Below, piece after piece: positions 1 through 12,100 of a DNA stretch of 64,000 bases; within the stretch, counting starts at the first letter, position 1; each line of letters begins with the position of its first letter. The DNA lies in the NCBI GenBank assembly GCA_019044685.2, contig JAGTXX020000012.1, forward strand, positions 1,116,001-1,180,000, in the 5' to 3' direction. The position numbers and the translations under genes are program-made. Source of the DNA: Nannochloris sp. 'desiccata' (taxonomy: Eukaryota > Chlorophyta > Trebouxiophyceae > Chlorellales > Chlorellaceae). The notes below the pieces were generated by a model. It made no database searches, was not told the origin of the DNA, and saw only the letters and a program-made list of their open reading frames with translations.

Positions 1-169
1 AAGTATGGTCCTTCAAGGCTTGCTACTATTTTCTATTTTCATAACTAAATTAGTTTAATAAAGAATTATAGGTCGAGTCGTCATTTTTGCTTTATCACTC
101 TGCTGGGAAAATAAGTAGGTCAGCAATGGATGCTGTACTATCATCATTATCAAGGGATTTATCGAGACA

Positions 170-1128
170 ATGTGGGATTTCAATGAGGCGCATTCGCTCT
201 TCCTCCAGGTAAATTTGGCCAAATTAATGGCATAATTTAAATAACAATATCTATATAGATAGATGGATAGCATTCTAACTTTCAATTGTCATTTGTGTAG
301 ACTTTACGGTCTCAAGCTCCCAAAAATATTTCCCGCCGCCTTGCCGCCGTCTCAGGGACTTTGCTTCGAGATATCTTAGCTGTAGCGTCGGGGCTACGCC
401 CATCGTTCCTACTAGACTATTTAGTAATAGATTCTGAGCGCCTGGTATCGATTATATCCACTGGATTAGATCTATTGCCTCAGCAACTTCTAGAAACACA
501 GCAGCTGTGCGTTTTGGCGCTTGACAACTGCTGCCTTGTTACGAATCTTAAAATCTTTCATGAAGGACAGAGCTTCCCTCTATTTATTGAGTTCGAGGAT
601 AATATTGGAGGAGGTGGGATGACTGTCCGATGGGCAAATAGCAGTGAGGAAGCTGCAATGCAGAATAACCTTTTTGCCTTGCGATATGCGGTGCTGGCTC
701 AACTACCTCCTTTATTAGCAACCCGTGTGCCAATAATAGACTTGGATGCAATATCTCGTACGCTAGAGGTGACTATGCCAACTTTAAATGGCTGGCTTTT
801 AGGCTATCCGGTATGCTATGCTGTGCATGATATGGCCAATGCTGAGTCAGCGTCAAGGTGCCTTTGTACCACGACGTTGAAATTATATAGTGTTTTCACT
901 AAATTAGAGAAAATCTTAGCCTCTAAAGAATCTAAAGACGCAGTGGTTTCGCCGCTATTCGCCTTCTCTGTGCCAATGCAGTTAGTTGAGAGCGATCGGT
1001 GGCAGGAGCGGAAACACCAATGGGAAGAAACCCTTCGAAAGCGACATAACAAAGCTATAGCAGTAGGAATTTTATTGAAAAACCTTATTATTGAGGAAAC
1101 GACATGTATGAGAGGAATAGCGCTGTAA
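170..1128 (+). CDS. UPF0739/C1orf74-like protein
   Basis: Two exons: 170..208 and 301..1128, giving 288 residues. The ATG at 170 is in frame with exon 2 across an intron bounded by CAG|GTAAAT and TGTGTAG. The ATG at 126 lies in another frame and would meet a stop soon after the junction. The early stretch LAVASGLRPSFLLDY and the later LLGYPVCY resemble conserved blocks I remember from the UPF0739 (C1orf74) family, whose biochemical role is unknown. No signal peptide or membrane span is visible. The window starts only 169 bases upstream, so an additional upstream exon cannot be excluded. The family call is recollection-based and moderate; the coding call is firmer. Confidence 0.6.
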
Positions 1129-1449
1129 AAAGTTAGTTGTCTATAGGGCTGCAGAATTTTTGCTCAGTCCAAATTTGCAGAGAATTGAAAGAAACGAGGA
1201 ACATGGGAATGAACGCCGCCATTGAATCACTTCGCTTTGAAGACGTTTAAAACGCCCTTGCCGGGGAATTTAGAAATAGCATATAATTTTTCAAAGTGGG
1301 AAAGCGCTCGTTTTGCCAAAATAGCTTGCGAGTCGCAGCAAATAATTAGATTTCGGCTTGAACTTTAAAAAAAGTCTCGACATCGTTTGAAATTCATATA
1401 TGTACCAGCTCTGTATTCATTTATATAGCTAGCTTACGGATAATAAATT
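1129..1449. other. Intergenic region upstream of RLP24
   Basis: About 320 bases between the stop of the UPF0739-like gene and the exon 1 splice boundary of RLP24. It must hold the 3' end of the first gene and the promoter and 5' leader of RLP24. It is AT-rich with several short A/T runs. I see no ORF, tRNA or repeat in it. Confidence 0.5.
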
Positions 1450-2075
1450 AGTGAGTCATGAATAAATCAGATATGCGCATGCATGCTGATTTCTAAACTG
1501 AAGCTTTATTTACTTCTTTGTTTATTTTAGTAGAAGCCCTCCCACCATTTCTCACAACATTATAACTTTCATCACATTTTTCAGTGCGTCTTGAAAAGTG
1601 CTGGTTCTGTTCCAGCACCGTCTATCCTGGTCATGGAATCACATTTGTTCGTAATGACGCCACCATCTTTAGATTCTGTCGCTCTAAATGCCACAAGAAC
1701 TTCAAAATGAAGCGTAACCCACGCAAGGTCAAATGGACAAAGGCATACAGAAAATTAGCTGGCAAGGAACTCGCAGAAGATGCTACTTTCGAGATGGAAC
1801 GCCGGCGCAACCGCCCTGAGAAATATGATAGAGAATTGGTGGCCAAGACTGTCAAGGCCATGAAGAAAATCAAGGATATTCGCGTTGCCAGACAGGACAG
1901 GTTCTACGAACAACGTATGTCCAAGGCAAGAGAGCAGCAAAAGGCAGCAGATCGCAAGCAACTCGAACAAGAGATTCATCTTGTCAAGGCACCGGCGGCG
2001 TTGGCCAGAGAGAGGGCTGCCAAGCTCAAGGTGGCTGTGGAACAGACCCAAGAGGACAACCAAATGCAAGAATAG
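1450..2075 (+). CDS. RLP24: Ribosome biogenesis protein RLP24 (RPL24-like)
   Basis: RLP24 (eL24-like) is a placeholder for eL24 on pre-60S particles and is stripped by the Drg1/CDC48-type ATPase in the cytoplasm. The protein of 163 residues opens [11 protein letters not shown] and continues with [22 protein letters not shown] and [11 protein letters not shown], the zinc-binding CxxC...CxxxC L24e domain, followed by a basic helical tail. The body starts at 1585 directly after an acceptor (TTTTTCAG), and the family start is exactly at this residue. The best upstream donor is A|GTGAGT at 1450/1451, which would supply the A of a start codon split A|TG by an intron at 1451..1584. The reading frame leading into 1450 has a TAA at 1444..1446, so no longer N-terminus fits this donor. 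Product call is firm; the split start is inference. Confidence 0.9.
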
Positions 2076-2454
2076 TGTATTCAATAGTTTTCTTGCATTA
2101 TCTCTTTCTAAACACCCTTACCTGTATTAATATTATATAGTCATTGCTAGTACTCCTTGTCCTATTCTTTCTTTTTTACTCAACGGTTCCTCTGACTTTC
2201 TTCCAATTAGTTCCTCCAACCTCACCCAGTTTAATTAGTCATCTTACATATCAAAGGAGGACCTAATAAAGTCAAAGCAGGTCGGTCATACTTTCTCGCA
2301 AGCACGCATTTCATTAAGTGAAGAGAAATTGTAGGAAACAAAATATATTTCAAGATTAAATTATTATTCAGCGCCCCTGTTTCGACAGAACACTCGTTAT
2401 TATTCTTTTTCTTTAGAGAGAAATAGAAGGGAGAAAGCACGAAAGCTGTGTTTT
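2076..2454. other. Convergent intergenic region RLP24/SMC3
   Basis: About 380 bases between two stop codons facing each other. It should contain both 3' UTRs and polyadenylation signals. It is AT-rich with T/C tracts; no ORF, RNA gene or repeat is recognised. Confidence 0.6.
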
Positions 2455-5400
2455 TTAATCCACTTCCATCTGCTCAGCTTCTTCCTGTACTTCCTCATCT
2501 GCACGCGGAGCAGCTACAGCCACTCCGCCAGCTGCACCGCCAGCACGAGCTACAGCAGTCGCCTTCTTTTCTTCTGCCTCTAAAAACTCCAGCGCATCTT
2601 CCTTCTCCACCATAACCACATTGGAAATACGATTACGATGCGACACCCCATAGATATTATCAGCGACAGCGACGATCTGGGGGTGGAAGGTAGTCACAAT
2701 AAACTGAGCAGGGTTGCGGTCATCGTGTGCCTGTTGTCTCAGCATCTGAGCTACTGTAGTACGAAATTGAGGATCTAAAGCAGCATCGATTTCATCAAAC
2801 AAGTAGAAAGGGGCAGGATCGCAGCGTTGAATAGCGAAAATTAGTGTCAATGCTACGAGAGTTTTCTGACCTCCACTGAGCTGTTTCATGGATAAGACAT
2901 CGCCGGCGCCAAAAGAGACCTTCACTTTAACGCCAGAATACTTTTCAAGAGTGCTAGCATCTTGTTTAGAAGCGCCTTCTACGTCAGGATCCTCGTTTTC
3001 TTCCCCGCCAGCTAAACCGGGAGCTGAAGGAGCGACAGCTTTTTGCATGACCAGCTCACCTTTGCCTCCGGGCACTAAAGAAGCGAAAATCTGCCTAAAA
3101 TGCAAAGCGACTTGTTTGAAAGTTCTTTCAATAGCTTCATCTTTACGCATATCTAGAGTGGAAATAAGCTGCCTAATCTTAGCTTCAGCGCCGTCGTTTT
3201 CTTTTTTACGACGGAGAAGTTCTTCCCTCTGATCGGCAAAAGACACATACTGGTCGAGGGCCTTTTTATTTACGTGAGCAAACTTCTTTAGCTCAGTATT
3301 TGCCTTTTGAAGACGAGAATGAAGTTCTTTAACAGGGCGAGAACGATGCGCTTCATACGCATCTGCAGGTAGAGTGCCAAGTTCGCGAACACGACGTTCC
3401 AAGTCAGATCTCTTCATAAGCAGCTGCGTACGGCGCTGAACCAAAGTTTCCACATTACGTGCAAAATCATCAGCAGTGCGTCCATCATTAGCAGTCTCTT
3501 CAGAAAATTTTTCCTTTTCTGCTTCCAATTCCCGAATTTTCTTGTCTAGAGCGGTGGCGCGTTTGTCAGCGCCAGCTTCTTCAGCAGCTGCTGCCTCACC
3601 TTCACGTGTAGCAGCTTCAAGCTCAGCACGACGGGCGGCAAGCTCGACTACATTACTACGAGACTCTCCAGGAGCAGTGGTTTCGCGCAGATCTTGAGCA
3701 CGTAGCATTAAATTTGTTGCCAGCAAAGCGTCCAAAGCGTCGACAGCTGCTTGAAGATCCATACGCTCAGCACGCTCAGCAGCGACTTCTTGCTGAAGCT
3801 TTTCGACTAAAGGTTGCAGACGAGCAAGCTCTTTGCGTTCACCTGCGGTGAGTTCGCTTTGGAGAGGAGTTCCCATTCGACCACGGCGAGCGACAATTTC
3901 TACCTCCAAATTAGCCAACCCAGCATCCAGCTCTGCAGCTTGTTTACGTTTAGCTTCTGCAGTCCTAACAAGCACATCATGGCGTGCTTGCTGGGTACGA
4001 AGCTCAGCGCGAGCAGGTCCAGCGCTGGTCAGTAAATGTTGCTGTTTAGCGGCAAGCTTCGTCAGTTCTGCAGTTGCTGCAGTCACTTCCTGCCCTACTT
4101 CTGCCAGCGCCTTTTCTACTTCCTGAATTTCCTTATCTGCGTTGCCAAGTATGGTAGTAAGGTTCTTGTATTCGCGCATAGCTTCGATTCTAGACTTTCT
4201 AGAGTCAAAGAAGCCGCCACGGAGAGCACCACGTCTTTCCACCTGATCACCTTCCATTGTAACACAGTTAACACCGCCATCTTCAGTAGCTACTTCAGTT
4301 GCCAACTGAAGAGTACGGCAAACAACCACTTTACCGAAGACTTGCTGGATAGCAGGAGCGTGCTTTGACGCAAATTTCAGTTTTTTAATAAGAGGTACCA
4401 CATCATTGCCCCATTTAGAAGGAAAACTGGCTTCAGAAGGGCGGAGACGGTTTAAGGGCATGAATGTAGCACGTCCGCTCTTCTCTTTAATCAGTAAATC
4501 AGTTAAACGAGTAGCGATCAAGTCATCTTCCACTACAATATGGAAAAGAGAATTTCCAGCCACCGTCTCCACAGCTGTATTGAGCGTAGGAGGGCAATCA
4601 AACAGCTCCATAAGAGTACCGTGAACACCCTCAATGTTGTGCTGAGCGACAAGACGTTTTACAGAGTTGAGACCACGGGTTACATCGCGAGGAGCAGCAG
4701 CTTCCATGATTTTGTCACGCTGCCGTTGTTCATCTTTTAGAGAGTCAAGTCCTCGTTTAAGTTCATCTTCACGGCGCCAGAAGGATTTTTGCTTGTTTTG
4801 GAGTTCATCACGGCGTGCATGAAGAGCGAGAGCTTCCGCTTGAGCGCTTTCTCCGCCAGTAAGGCAGTCTTTCAAGGCAGCTTGAGCTGCGGTGACAGCA
4901 TGCTCAGCAGCGCTGGCTTGAGCAGCAGCTTCAGATGCTTGGTTCTCGACCAGCTGTTTACTCTCGCGTTTCGTAGCAGCTGCTTCGTTAAGACGGGCTA
5001 TTTCTTGCTGTAAAGCGTTATCACGTTCTTTAATGCTCTTGTATTGGCCTTCGCCTCCTTGCTTGGCATACAGTGCGTGCAAGGCAGCAGAGTCTACAGC
5101 TAGGGAAGCAGCCACAGCAGATTCTTTCTCTTCTGCACGTTTCAAACGAGTAGCAGCAGTGGCAAGTTCACGTTCTTTGGCAGCGATTTCTTTCTCGACA
5201 GCTGCCAGCTCTCGGGCAGCCGAGCTCTGAGCACCAGTGCCAGCAGTGACACGCTGCTCAAGTTCTTGTACCTGCAGTTCAAGCTGTGCTTTACGACGTA
5301 AAGCAACCTCACGTTCAGCAGCAAGCTCTTGACGACGTTTCCCCAGCTCAACACGCTCAGCAACAGCAGTACGCAGCTCTTTGTCTGCAGTTTTCAGCTT

Positions 5401-6493
5401 TTGAGCGGCGTCTCTCCTTTCATCGGCAGCTGTTCCAGCCTTTGCGGCCGCATTCTCACGTTCCTTATCCACAGACACAAGCTTTTCTTTCACTCCAGAG
5501 ATTTCGCGATCTAGAATAGTATACTCAAGGCTACGGCGCTCACGATCTGCTTCTTGGTATGCATGCAGCTCTTCTTTTTCTTCACCTAATGCTTCCACTC
5601 TCAACTCTATCTGATCCAAAAAGTCCTGAATACCTCTTCTTTTACCTTCACACTCACGCATGACATCTAAAGAATCACGACGGCGTTCTTCGTACACTTT
5701 GGTACCACCGATCTCTTTTAATAATTCCAAACGCTTGGGGTCGGTCATGTTTGCCATCTCCGTAATTTTACCTTGCTGGACGATATAATAAGGATTTGCA
5801 CGACTGAAACCAGCGGTTTCGAGCATATTCATGATTTCTGCTTTGCTCATGTGCTTTTTGTCGAGGTAGAATTCATCTTTTTTGAGACCAATGGCGCGAC
5901 GAAGACGGACTTCATCACGATCGACGGGCAAGCGGCCATCTGAGTTGTCGATAACGAGCTCTACGTATGCAGACATGACGGCATGACCAGCTCCTTCCTG
6001 TTGATGTGGCATTATTATCGACATTTGGGTTAGAAATGGCTTAAAATTGTAAGTTAGCTAAAAAGAGGTTGAAAAAAAAATCTTACATGGAGCAAGTTTT
6101 GGCGATCAATCTGGCTAGTGGTTACAGCATCGTTGAGAACGAACCGGATGGCCTGGAAGAAGTTTGATTTACCGGATCCATTCGCACCGACTGTAAAGAA
6201 ACAAGAAACAGTTGAGTAAGGCCGCTAAAGTGATCCAGTTGAATTTGAATTTCAAAGAGAGGGATCTTCCTGAAAAATAGCTCACCGACAACATTAATCT
6301 TGCTAGAAAACGGCTCAGCAGCCGTCTGATCCTTGTAGGACTTGAATCCTTCAATGATAACCTGTATATCGGAGAAAATGTTAATATAAACAGACAATTC
6401 AAACACTTGATAATGGCGGGTGAGCAATACACTAGCTTTGGGACGAAAACCCGTGCATTAATTGCTAGAGTGCCTTACCTGTTTGATATGCAT
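2455..6493 (-). CDS. SMC3: Cohesin subunit SMC3
   Basis: Structural maintenance of chromosomes 3, an ATPase arm of the cohesin ring. Four exons on the minus strand: 6493..6479 (15 nt, MHIKQ), 6361..6286, 6190..6087 and 5997..2455, total 1245 residues. The Walker A motif GANGSGKS falls at about residues 32-39. The lysine pair of [10 protein letters not shown] (about 104-105) matches the Eco1/ESCO acetylation site. Two long coiled coils flank the hinge (about 520-680). The ABC signature LSGGQKT lies near residue 1105, followed by Walker B with [12 protein letters not shown] roughly 50-residue Ala/Gly/acidic tail follows the head and makes it slightly longer than usual. All three introns lie in the first 200 coding bases. 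It shares a 320-base divergent promoter region with the next gene. Confidence 0.97.
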
Positions 6494-6815
6494 GGTGTTT
6501 ATTTATAAGGAAATTGATCCAAATTCAAATCAGGGTGCTTTCAGCAAATCAAATCATTCTGAGAACTTGAAGAATCTCTATACTTTCTGCCGCTGATCAG
6601 GCTTTTCATAGACGTCAAGTACTTTTGTATGAATATCTTAAGGCCGCTTAACGGCTTACTAGCCTCTTATATGAGGTGGGTGCAGGTTTGAAAAGTATGA
6701 GCGAAGCACGAGTCGGAGCAAAGCAGGCAGTTTATCACTATTCTCTATCTTATGAAGATATTATCTTCAATTTTGCCATTTATAGTCAACACAGATATCA
6801 CATACTATAACCAAT
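6494..6815. promoter_or_regulatory. Divergent promoter region SMC3 / plastid hydrolase
   Basis: 322 bases between two divergent start codons; both promoters and 5' leaders must lie here. No particular element is recognised with confidence. Confidence 0.5.
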
Positions 6816-7916
6816 ATGGCATTTGCAGCTAGAGCGTGTCCTTTGGCTTCCCCTGGTGGCCACAATGTCTTCACCAATATGATTTCTCACCTTGGCCCTA
6901 GACGACTATCTTCGCCAGCAAAGCCAAATGGTTTGAGCCACCAGCCATCTACACGTTGTGCAGCTTTTCCTGACTTCATCCCGGCAGATCAAGCTCAGGA
7001 AATCCAGGAACCAGCGGCTGTCCAAATGCTTGAGAAGATGCAGCGGGCTGATTTAAATGTCCCCGGCCTTGGCCGCGTTCAGACCTCCTTCGTATCCCAC
7101 CCTGCTACCACTGAATTTTCATCAAACAATGATCTTCCTGCTTTTGTGTTACTCCACGGCTTTGATTCTTCGCTATTAGAATTCCGCCGTTTTGCTCCCG
7201 TCTTGTCTCAAGTAGGAGACGTCTTTGCAGTAGATCTAGCTGGCTGGGGATTCTCAGATTGTGGATTCTCTGAACGATCTGATATTGAATTAGGCCCTAC
7301 CCAGAAACGCGCCCATTTACGCGCGTTCTGCGAACAAGTCATCGGCCGCCCTGTAGTCCTTTTGGGGACCAGTCTAGGTGGCACCGTAGCCATCGATTTC
7401 ACCTTGAACAACCCAGAATTGGTCCAAAACCTCATTCTAGTAGATGCCCAAGGTTTTATTGATGGTATTGGCCCCTTAGCAAGCATGCCCCGCTTCCTGT
7501 CTGTCCTGGGTGTCCAGCTTTTACGCAGTGTTCCGTTACGACAGATGGCTAATCAAATGGCATACTGCGATAAGAAAAAATACGCTACGGACGATGCTAT
7601 GCGGATAGGAAGGTTGCATACTCATTTGCCAGGTTGGACGGACGCAAACGTAGCGTTTATGAGGAGCGGTGGGTACAGTGTAAGCACCAGGTTAAATGAA
7701 GTCAAGGTACCCACGCTGATCGTCTGGGGCAGGCAAGATGAGATATTGAGTCCAGATTACGCGCAGCAGTTTATTGATGCCTTGCCTGATGCACGGCTTG
7801 TGTGGGTAGATCAGTGTGGACATGTACCTGCGCTGGAGCAGCCGCAGGAGTTGCTAAAAGCTGTCCAGGAGTTTGTAGGCGCTGAGAAGGAGAAGAAGAT
7901 GGCGGTGTTGAACTAA
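6816..7916 (+). CDS. Alpha/beta hydrolase, probably plastid-targeted
   Basis: Single exon, 366 residues. The first 40 or so residues (MAFAARACPLASPGG, then S/R/P-rich) look like a plastid transit peptide. The fold follows: oxyanion-hole strand VLLHGFDSS, FAVDLAGWGFSD, nucleophile elbow GTSLGGT (serine near residue 188), acid strand VWGRQDE and catalytic histidine in DQCGHVPALEQP near residue 340. The Ser-Asp-His triad is intact, so an active esterase/lipase-like or dehalogenase-like hydrolase is expected. The substrate cannot be read from the sequence. Plant plastids contain many related enzymes, including chlorophyll-metabolism hydrolases, but nothing here singles one out. Confidence 0.88.
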   Translation: MAFAARACPLASPGGHNVFTNMISHLGPRRLSSPAKPNGLSHQPSTRCAAFPDFIPADQAQEIQEPAAVQMLEKMQRADLNVPGLGRVQTSFVSHPATTEFSSNNDLPAFVLLHGFDSSLLEFRRFAPVLSQVGDVFAVDLAGWGFSDCGFSERSDIELGPTQKRAHLRAFCEQVIGRPVVLLGTSLGGTVAIDFTLNNPELVQNLILVDAQGFIDGIGPLASMPRFLSVLGVQLLRSVPLRQMANQMAYCDKKKYATDDAMRIGRLHTHLPGWTDANVAFMRSGGYSVSTRLNEVKVPTLIVWGRQDEILSPDYAQQFIDALPDARLVWVDQCGHVPALEQPQELLKAVQEFVGAEKEKKMAVLN

Positions 7917-8116
7917 GTCTTAGTTTAAGTAGTTAGTAATTAGTATTTGGTATTTGAATTTTATTTATTGACTTGCTATTCATTAAATTACAGCGAATGC
8001 AATCGACTTTTTAATACCGTCACCACGACTTTTATTGCGAGTTACAAGTTATACTGCTTTCTAGAACGAAACACTGTAACAAATTGCAACGCAACGAAAG
8101 AATTTAATTAATTCTC

Positions 8117-8842
8117 TTATTTTTTAGCACCTCCGTCGGGGACCTTGGCCCGGTCTTCAGGCGGCAGCCTTCCTAGCGCAGCACTCTTTACAGCCTGCTG
8201 CTTTTCCTGCAATTCCACTTTTTGGGGTCCATCTGGCTGCCTATCAACATCCTTCATCATCGTGTCTAGCAAATTAAAGAAATAATAATTATTCATCGTC
8301 AAAGTCTCTCCCGCTTGCTTGGTATTTAAAACTTGTTTACGCTCTAACTCAGTTTCAGATCCTAACAATTTATTTAGAAGTTGAATTTCTGGTCGGAGAG
8401 TTGCGTTTTTAGCTTCCATTGCCGCTTTTATTGCTCTTTCTAGCCTGAACGCAACATTGTCGTCAGCATCTTTCTTTGCCATTTGCAAATAAGCAGAGCT
8501 GATGTGGAAGAACTCTTCTGTCAAGCTCCCTGTGAACTCAGTTGCTACTTCAAGAGCATTCTCCTCAGCGTGTAATAGCCTGGCCAAGATATCGGTGGCT
8601 GCTAATGCCACCGAGCGTTGATTTAAAATTTCGTCTTGATATTTGTGGTGGTCGTCTTTTGCTTCATTAGCTTTTTTACCAAAGCCCTGGCCAGAGTTTG
8701 CAGCTATACTTTTTTTCGGGTGTCGATGCATCGGACGACATGCTGAACGCATGAATTCATTGAGTTTTGCGGGATTGCGATTTTGATAAGAAGTGATCAT
8801 TTTAGAGTTGGTTAAGCAACCCGACCTTGAGAGGCCAATCAT
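8117..8842 (-). CDS. Uncharacterised, probably plastid protein
   Basis: Single exon of 241 residues if started at the methionine at 8842 (MIGLSRSGC). That start gives a Ser/Arg/Asn-rich, acid-poor N-terminus resembling a transit peptide; an in-frame ATG at 8956 would add 38 residues. The body is mostly helical and charged, with stretches such as EENALEVATEF, LTEEFFHISSAYLQMAKK and a tyrosine-rich NNYYFFNLLD segment. It ends in a Lys/Pro/Gly-rich tail. No catalytic motif, membrane span or known domain is recognised. Codon use and the long open frame argue that it is a real gene. It is head to head with the FIG4-like gene. Plastid location is inferred only from the N-terminus. Confidence 0.6.
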   Translation of the reverse strand: MIGLSRSGCLTNSKMITSYQNRNPAKLNEFMRSACRPMHRHPKKSIAANSGQGFGKKANEAKDDHHKYQDEILNQRSVALAATDILARLLHAEENALEVATEFTGSLTEEFFHISSAYLQMAKKDADDNVAFRLERAIKAAMEAKNATLRPEIQLLNKLLGSETELERKQVLNTKQAGETLTMNNYYFFNLLDTMMKDVDRQPDGPQKVELQEKQQAVKSAALGRLPPEDRAKVPDGGAKK

Positions 8843-9124
8843 GGCAGAGGTAATAGTATTGGATTTTTGGAATCGATATATGCAGATAATATGAGATATG
8901 GGCACCGAGGTAGCAGGAGAAATAGCGGCCAACTCGACGCCGACACAGAAACACACGACAAGGGTTTGGTAGTAAAACTCTAAACACGCTCAAATTTACA
9001 CATAAACAATTCCAATAAAATACCAAATTTAGGATTTTGAGGCCAGTTTGGCCAGGCACTGCCCTGCCTTGGGGCGTTAGTCCCTATTTAAAAATCTTGT
9101 TTTAATTTTTATTTTATTTCAATA

Positions 9125-12100
9125 ATGAGTCAACACCTTACCAACATATCAGTCTATGAAACTGCGCAGAAGGTCTATATCGTCGGCGAAGATACGGAGC
9201 AAGACGATTGCTGGCACTTAGTTAAGATTGATCGAACAAACTCTCCTGCTGCTGAAGATTTGTCAGTCGTTGAAGACCCTACGCTCTACTCCTGGCGCAA
9301 GCTGCAATCTGTGCTTCGTTGTCTTCACGATGGCAACCTATCTTCCGGAGGCTTGCGGAAGATTGTTGGGCCTTGTCCAGCCCTTGTTGGTGCTTGTTTT
9401 GCCTGGGGGGCTTGTCCGTACCTCCTCTTGGTCACGAAGACTCGCACTCTAGGCTACATCGGTGGGGACAACCCTATCTACGGCATTGATGCAACCTCCC
9501 TCATCCCTCTAGGCCCAGCTGGAGAGCCCCTACCTGAACCAATAGCAGCAGAAGAAGCACGAGCACGGAGATTACTCTCTCTGGTCGCTCTCACCAAAGA
9601 TTTCTTTTTTTCTTTTTCATGGCCTATTTGGAACACAGTTCAACGAACATTTGCATCAGCCACAGCTTCAACAGGACACCATCTAGACGAAGCTTTCTCT
9701 AGTGATCGAGTCTGGAATGAGCACCTCACTTCAAGACTCCACTCCTCTCTCGGCTGCAAGCATTCTCGATGGGTAGTCCCCCTTGTCCACGGCTTCTTCG
9801 AACAAAAACACCTGTCGTTACTAGGAAGACCCTTGCTTCTTACGCTTGTCGCTCGACGGTCGTGTCGTTTTGCTGGCACGAGATATAGAAAGAGAGGGGT
9901 CACCGACGAAGGGGAGGTTGCTAATGACGTAGAAATAGAGCAAATTTTGGAATTAAAAGACAGTTCTACTGGTAGCAGTAAAAGGACTCCTCTCATAAGT
10001 AGTGTAGTTCAAGTACGTGGATCTGTACCTCTGTTTTGGAGCCAAACGTGGGACACCTCAACAGCTGCAGCGACGGCAGCACTCCGTCCTTCAATTCGAA
10101 TGCTGCATCACTTGGATCCTTTATATACCGCAACGAGAAAGCATTTTGATGACCTTAGAAAACGATACGGAAACGGTACAATTCACTGTTTGGATCTGTT
10201 AAGGCATGGGGATAGTAAGCAACAGGAAAGCATGCTCAGCACAGAATACAAGAATGCAATTATGTTTTTAAATCGAAGAGCTTTTCCTGTGTCACAACGT
10301 GTTGGATATGTACACTGGGACTTGAGAAGACATGCAAAGAAGTTGTCAAGTAGTTTACTAGCTGATTTGCAGAAAGTACAAGCGCCGTTATTAGCTAGCA
10401 CAGGTATCTTTATTTCTGTTCCCCCGTTGCCTTTATCGTTTTCTTCGTCTTCAAGTCAACAACAACGCCACAACAGGCCACAACATCTGCAACATGGGAT
10501 TGTGCGTACTAATTGCGTCGACTGTTTAGACCGTACCAATGTCGCTCAATTCACGTTTGGTCTCCTTGCCATCGGCCAGCAGCTCCATGCTCTCGGTGTG
10601 GCGCCCTTTGCAACTGTTCCTATAGACCCAGGCAGCTCTCTTGCAGCTGAGTTAATGAGCGTCTATGAATCAATGGGGCATGCATTAGCCCATCAATACG
10701 GTGGAAGTGAAGCCCACACTGGATTCTTCAAGCAACAAACCGCACAGCTCACTGGCGGAGGCATCGGCGGTGATTGGCAAGCCAGTTTACACCTGCAAGG
10801 CAGAGACTTGTTAACAAGTATCAAACGGTTTTATTCGAATGCGGTGACTGATGAAGATAAACAAGCAGCAATTAATCTGTTTTTAGGCACGTTTTCACCT
10901 GCGATGGCTGCTGCAGAGACGGCGAAGTGGGGAGGGTGGTTACGAGGGCGTGCTGCTTCTGCTGCCGAGCTGAGCAGCGGTGGCGGTGGTGGTGGTTCAA
11001 TAGCAGGCAATAATCTGCTACTTGCACCGGAACCTTGCCTGGAAAACCCTGATACATTAACTGGTAACAAACACACTTCTGGTACTGAGTTATTATCTAG
11101 CTCTTCTTCTCTCTTTGAAAATGGTCCTAGTCCGCCAGAGGCACTGCTGCCGTCAAGTTTGAGTACAGCATCCTTAGCTTCTGAATTTGACGGCGATACT
11201 GATCTCTCTCTACCTGAAATTCTCTCTTCTGCGGTGGCTCCTGCGTGTGGTGCTAATTCTTCTGGTGATCGTGATACGAGAGCTGCTGGAGGAGGAGGTA
11301 AACAACAAACAGCCACCGTGTCGGAGCAACAGCAGAAAAAGCGTTGGCCTCCACGTCCTCCTGCAAAAGCTTATTCCAGACCATTATTAGCCCCTGTTTC
11401 TACTGGTAATACCAGTAGCCTTATCACCAAAGTCGGTGGTGGCTTGCAGTCCTTTGATACAATGTTGCCTCAAGATGTCCGGCACGTCAGGCTTTATTCA
11501 CAGCACCCTCCCGTGACCAGCAAAGCACGCTCAGCAGGAGGAACAACAGTTCAACCAGCTTTTGCTCGTGGTCCACCTATTTCTAGTACTCGTCTTGTAC
11601 GTAGCAACAGCGCTGGAAATGCTTCTCAGCTTGCACTTGAAGCAGCAAGGGGCAACACTGTACCACCACAGCAACCCCAACCGCAACAGTTGGTGGCAAC
11701 AGGCAACAAGGTTCGTAGTGCTCGAGATCTTCGTGGCGATTTAGTCATTCTAGAACCTGGAGATTCTTCCCAATATGGTTATAATATGTCTCGAAATGGG
11801 AGCCACGTCGTTTTGGATCTTCCAGTGCTTCCTCCAGGCACATCTGGGTATCACACGCTTGCTGGACTAAACCTGGAAGGTGCCCCAGAGCTCAGATCGA
11901 GTCTCCCTGCTCCATATCCAGCTAACGTTACCAGACCCTCTACAGCTGGGAATGATCCCATCGCTCGGGCCAAACGTGTCTCGTTTGCAAGTTTATCAGC
12001 ATTACGTAAGTTTGTCCAGGGCGGCGGGAGTGGTGGTGGTGGCGGTGGGAGCATTTTTAGTGAAAACGGAGCTGCTAGTGGTTATATTTCTAGGACTGGA

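Noticed and set aside
126..208. Upstream ATG at 126 as the start of the first gene
   Set aside because: It enters exon 2 in a frame that stops within about 80 bases; the ATG at 170 keeps the frame.
10831..11316. 161-codon minus-strand ORF
   Set aside because: It lies antisense to the low-complexity tail of the FIG4-like gene and has only Pro/Ser runs.
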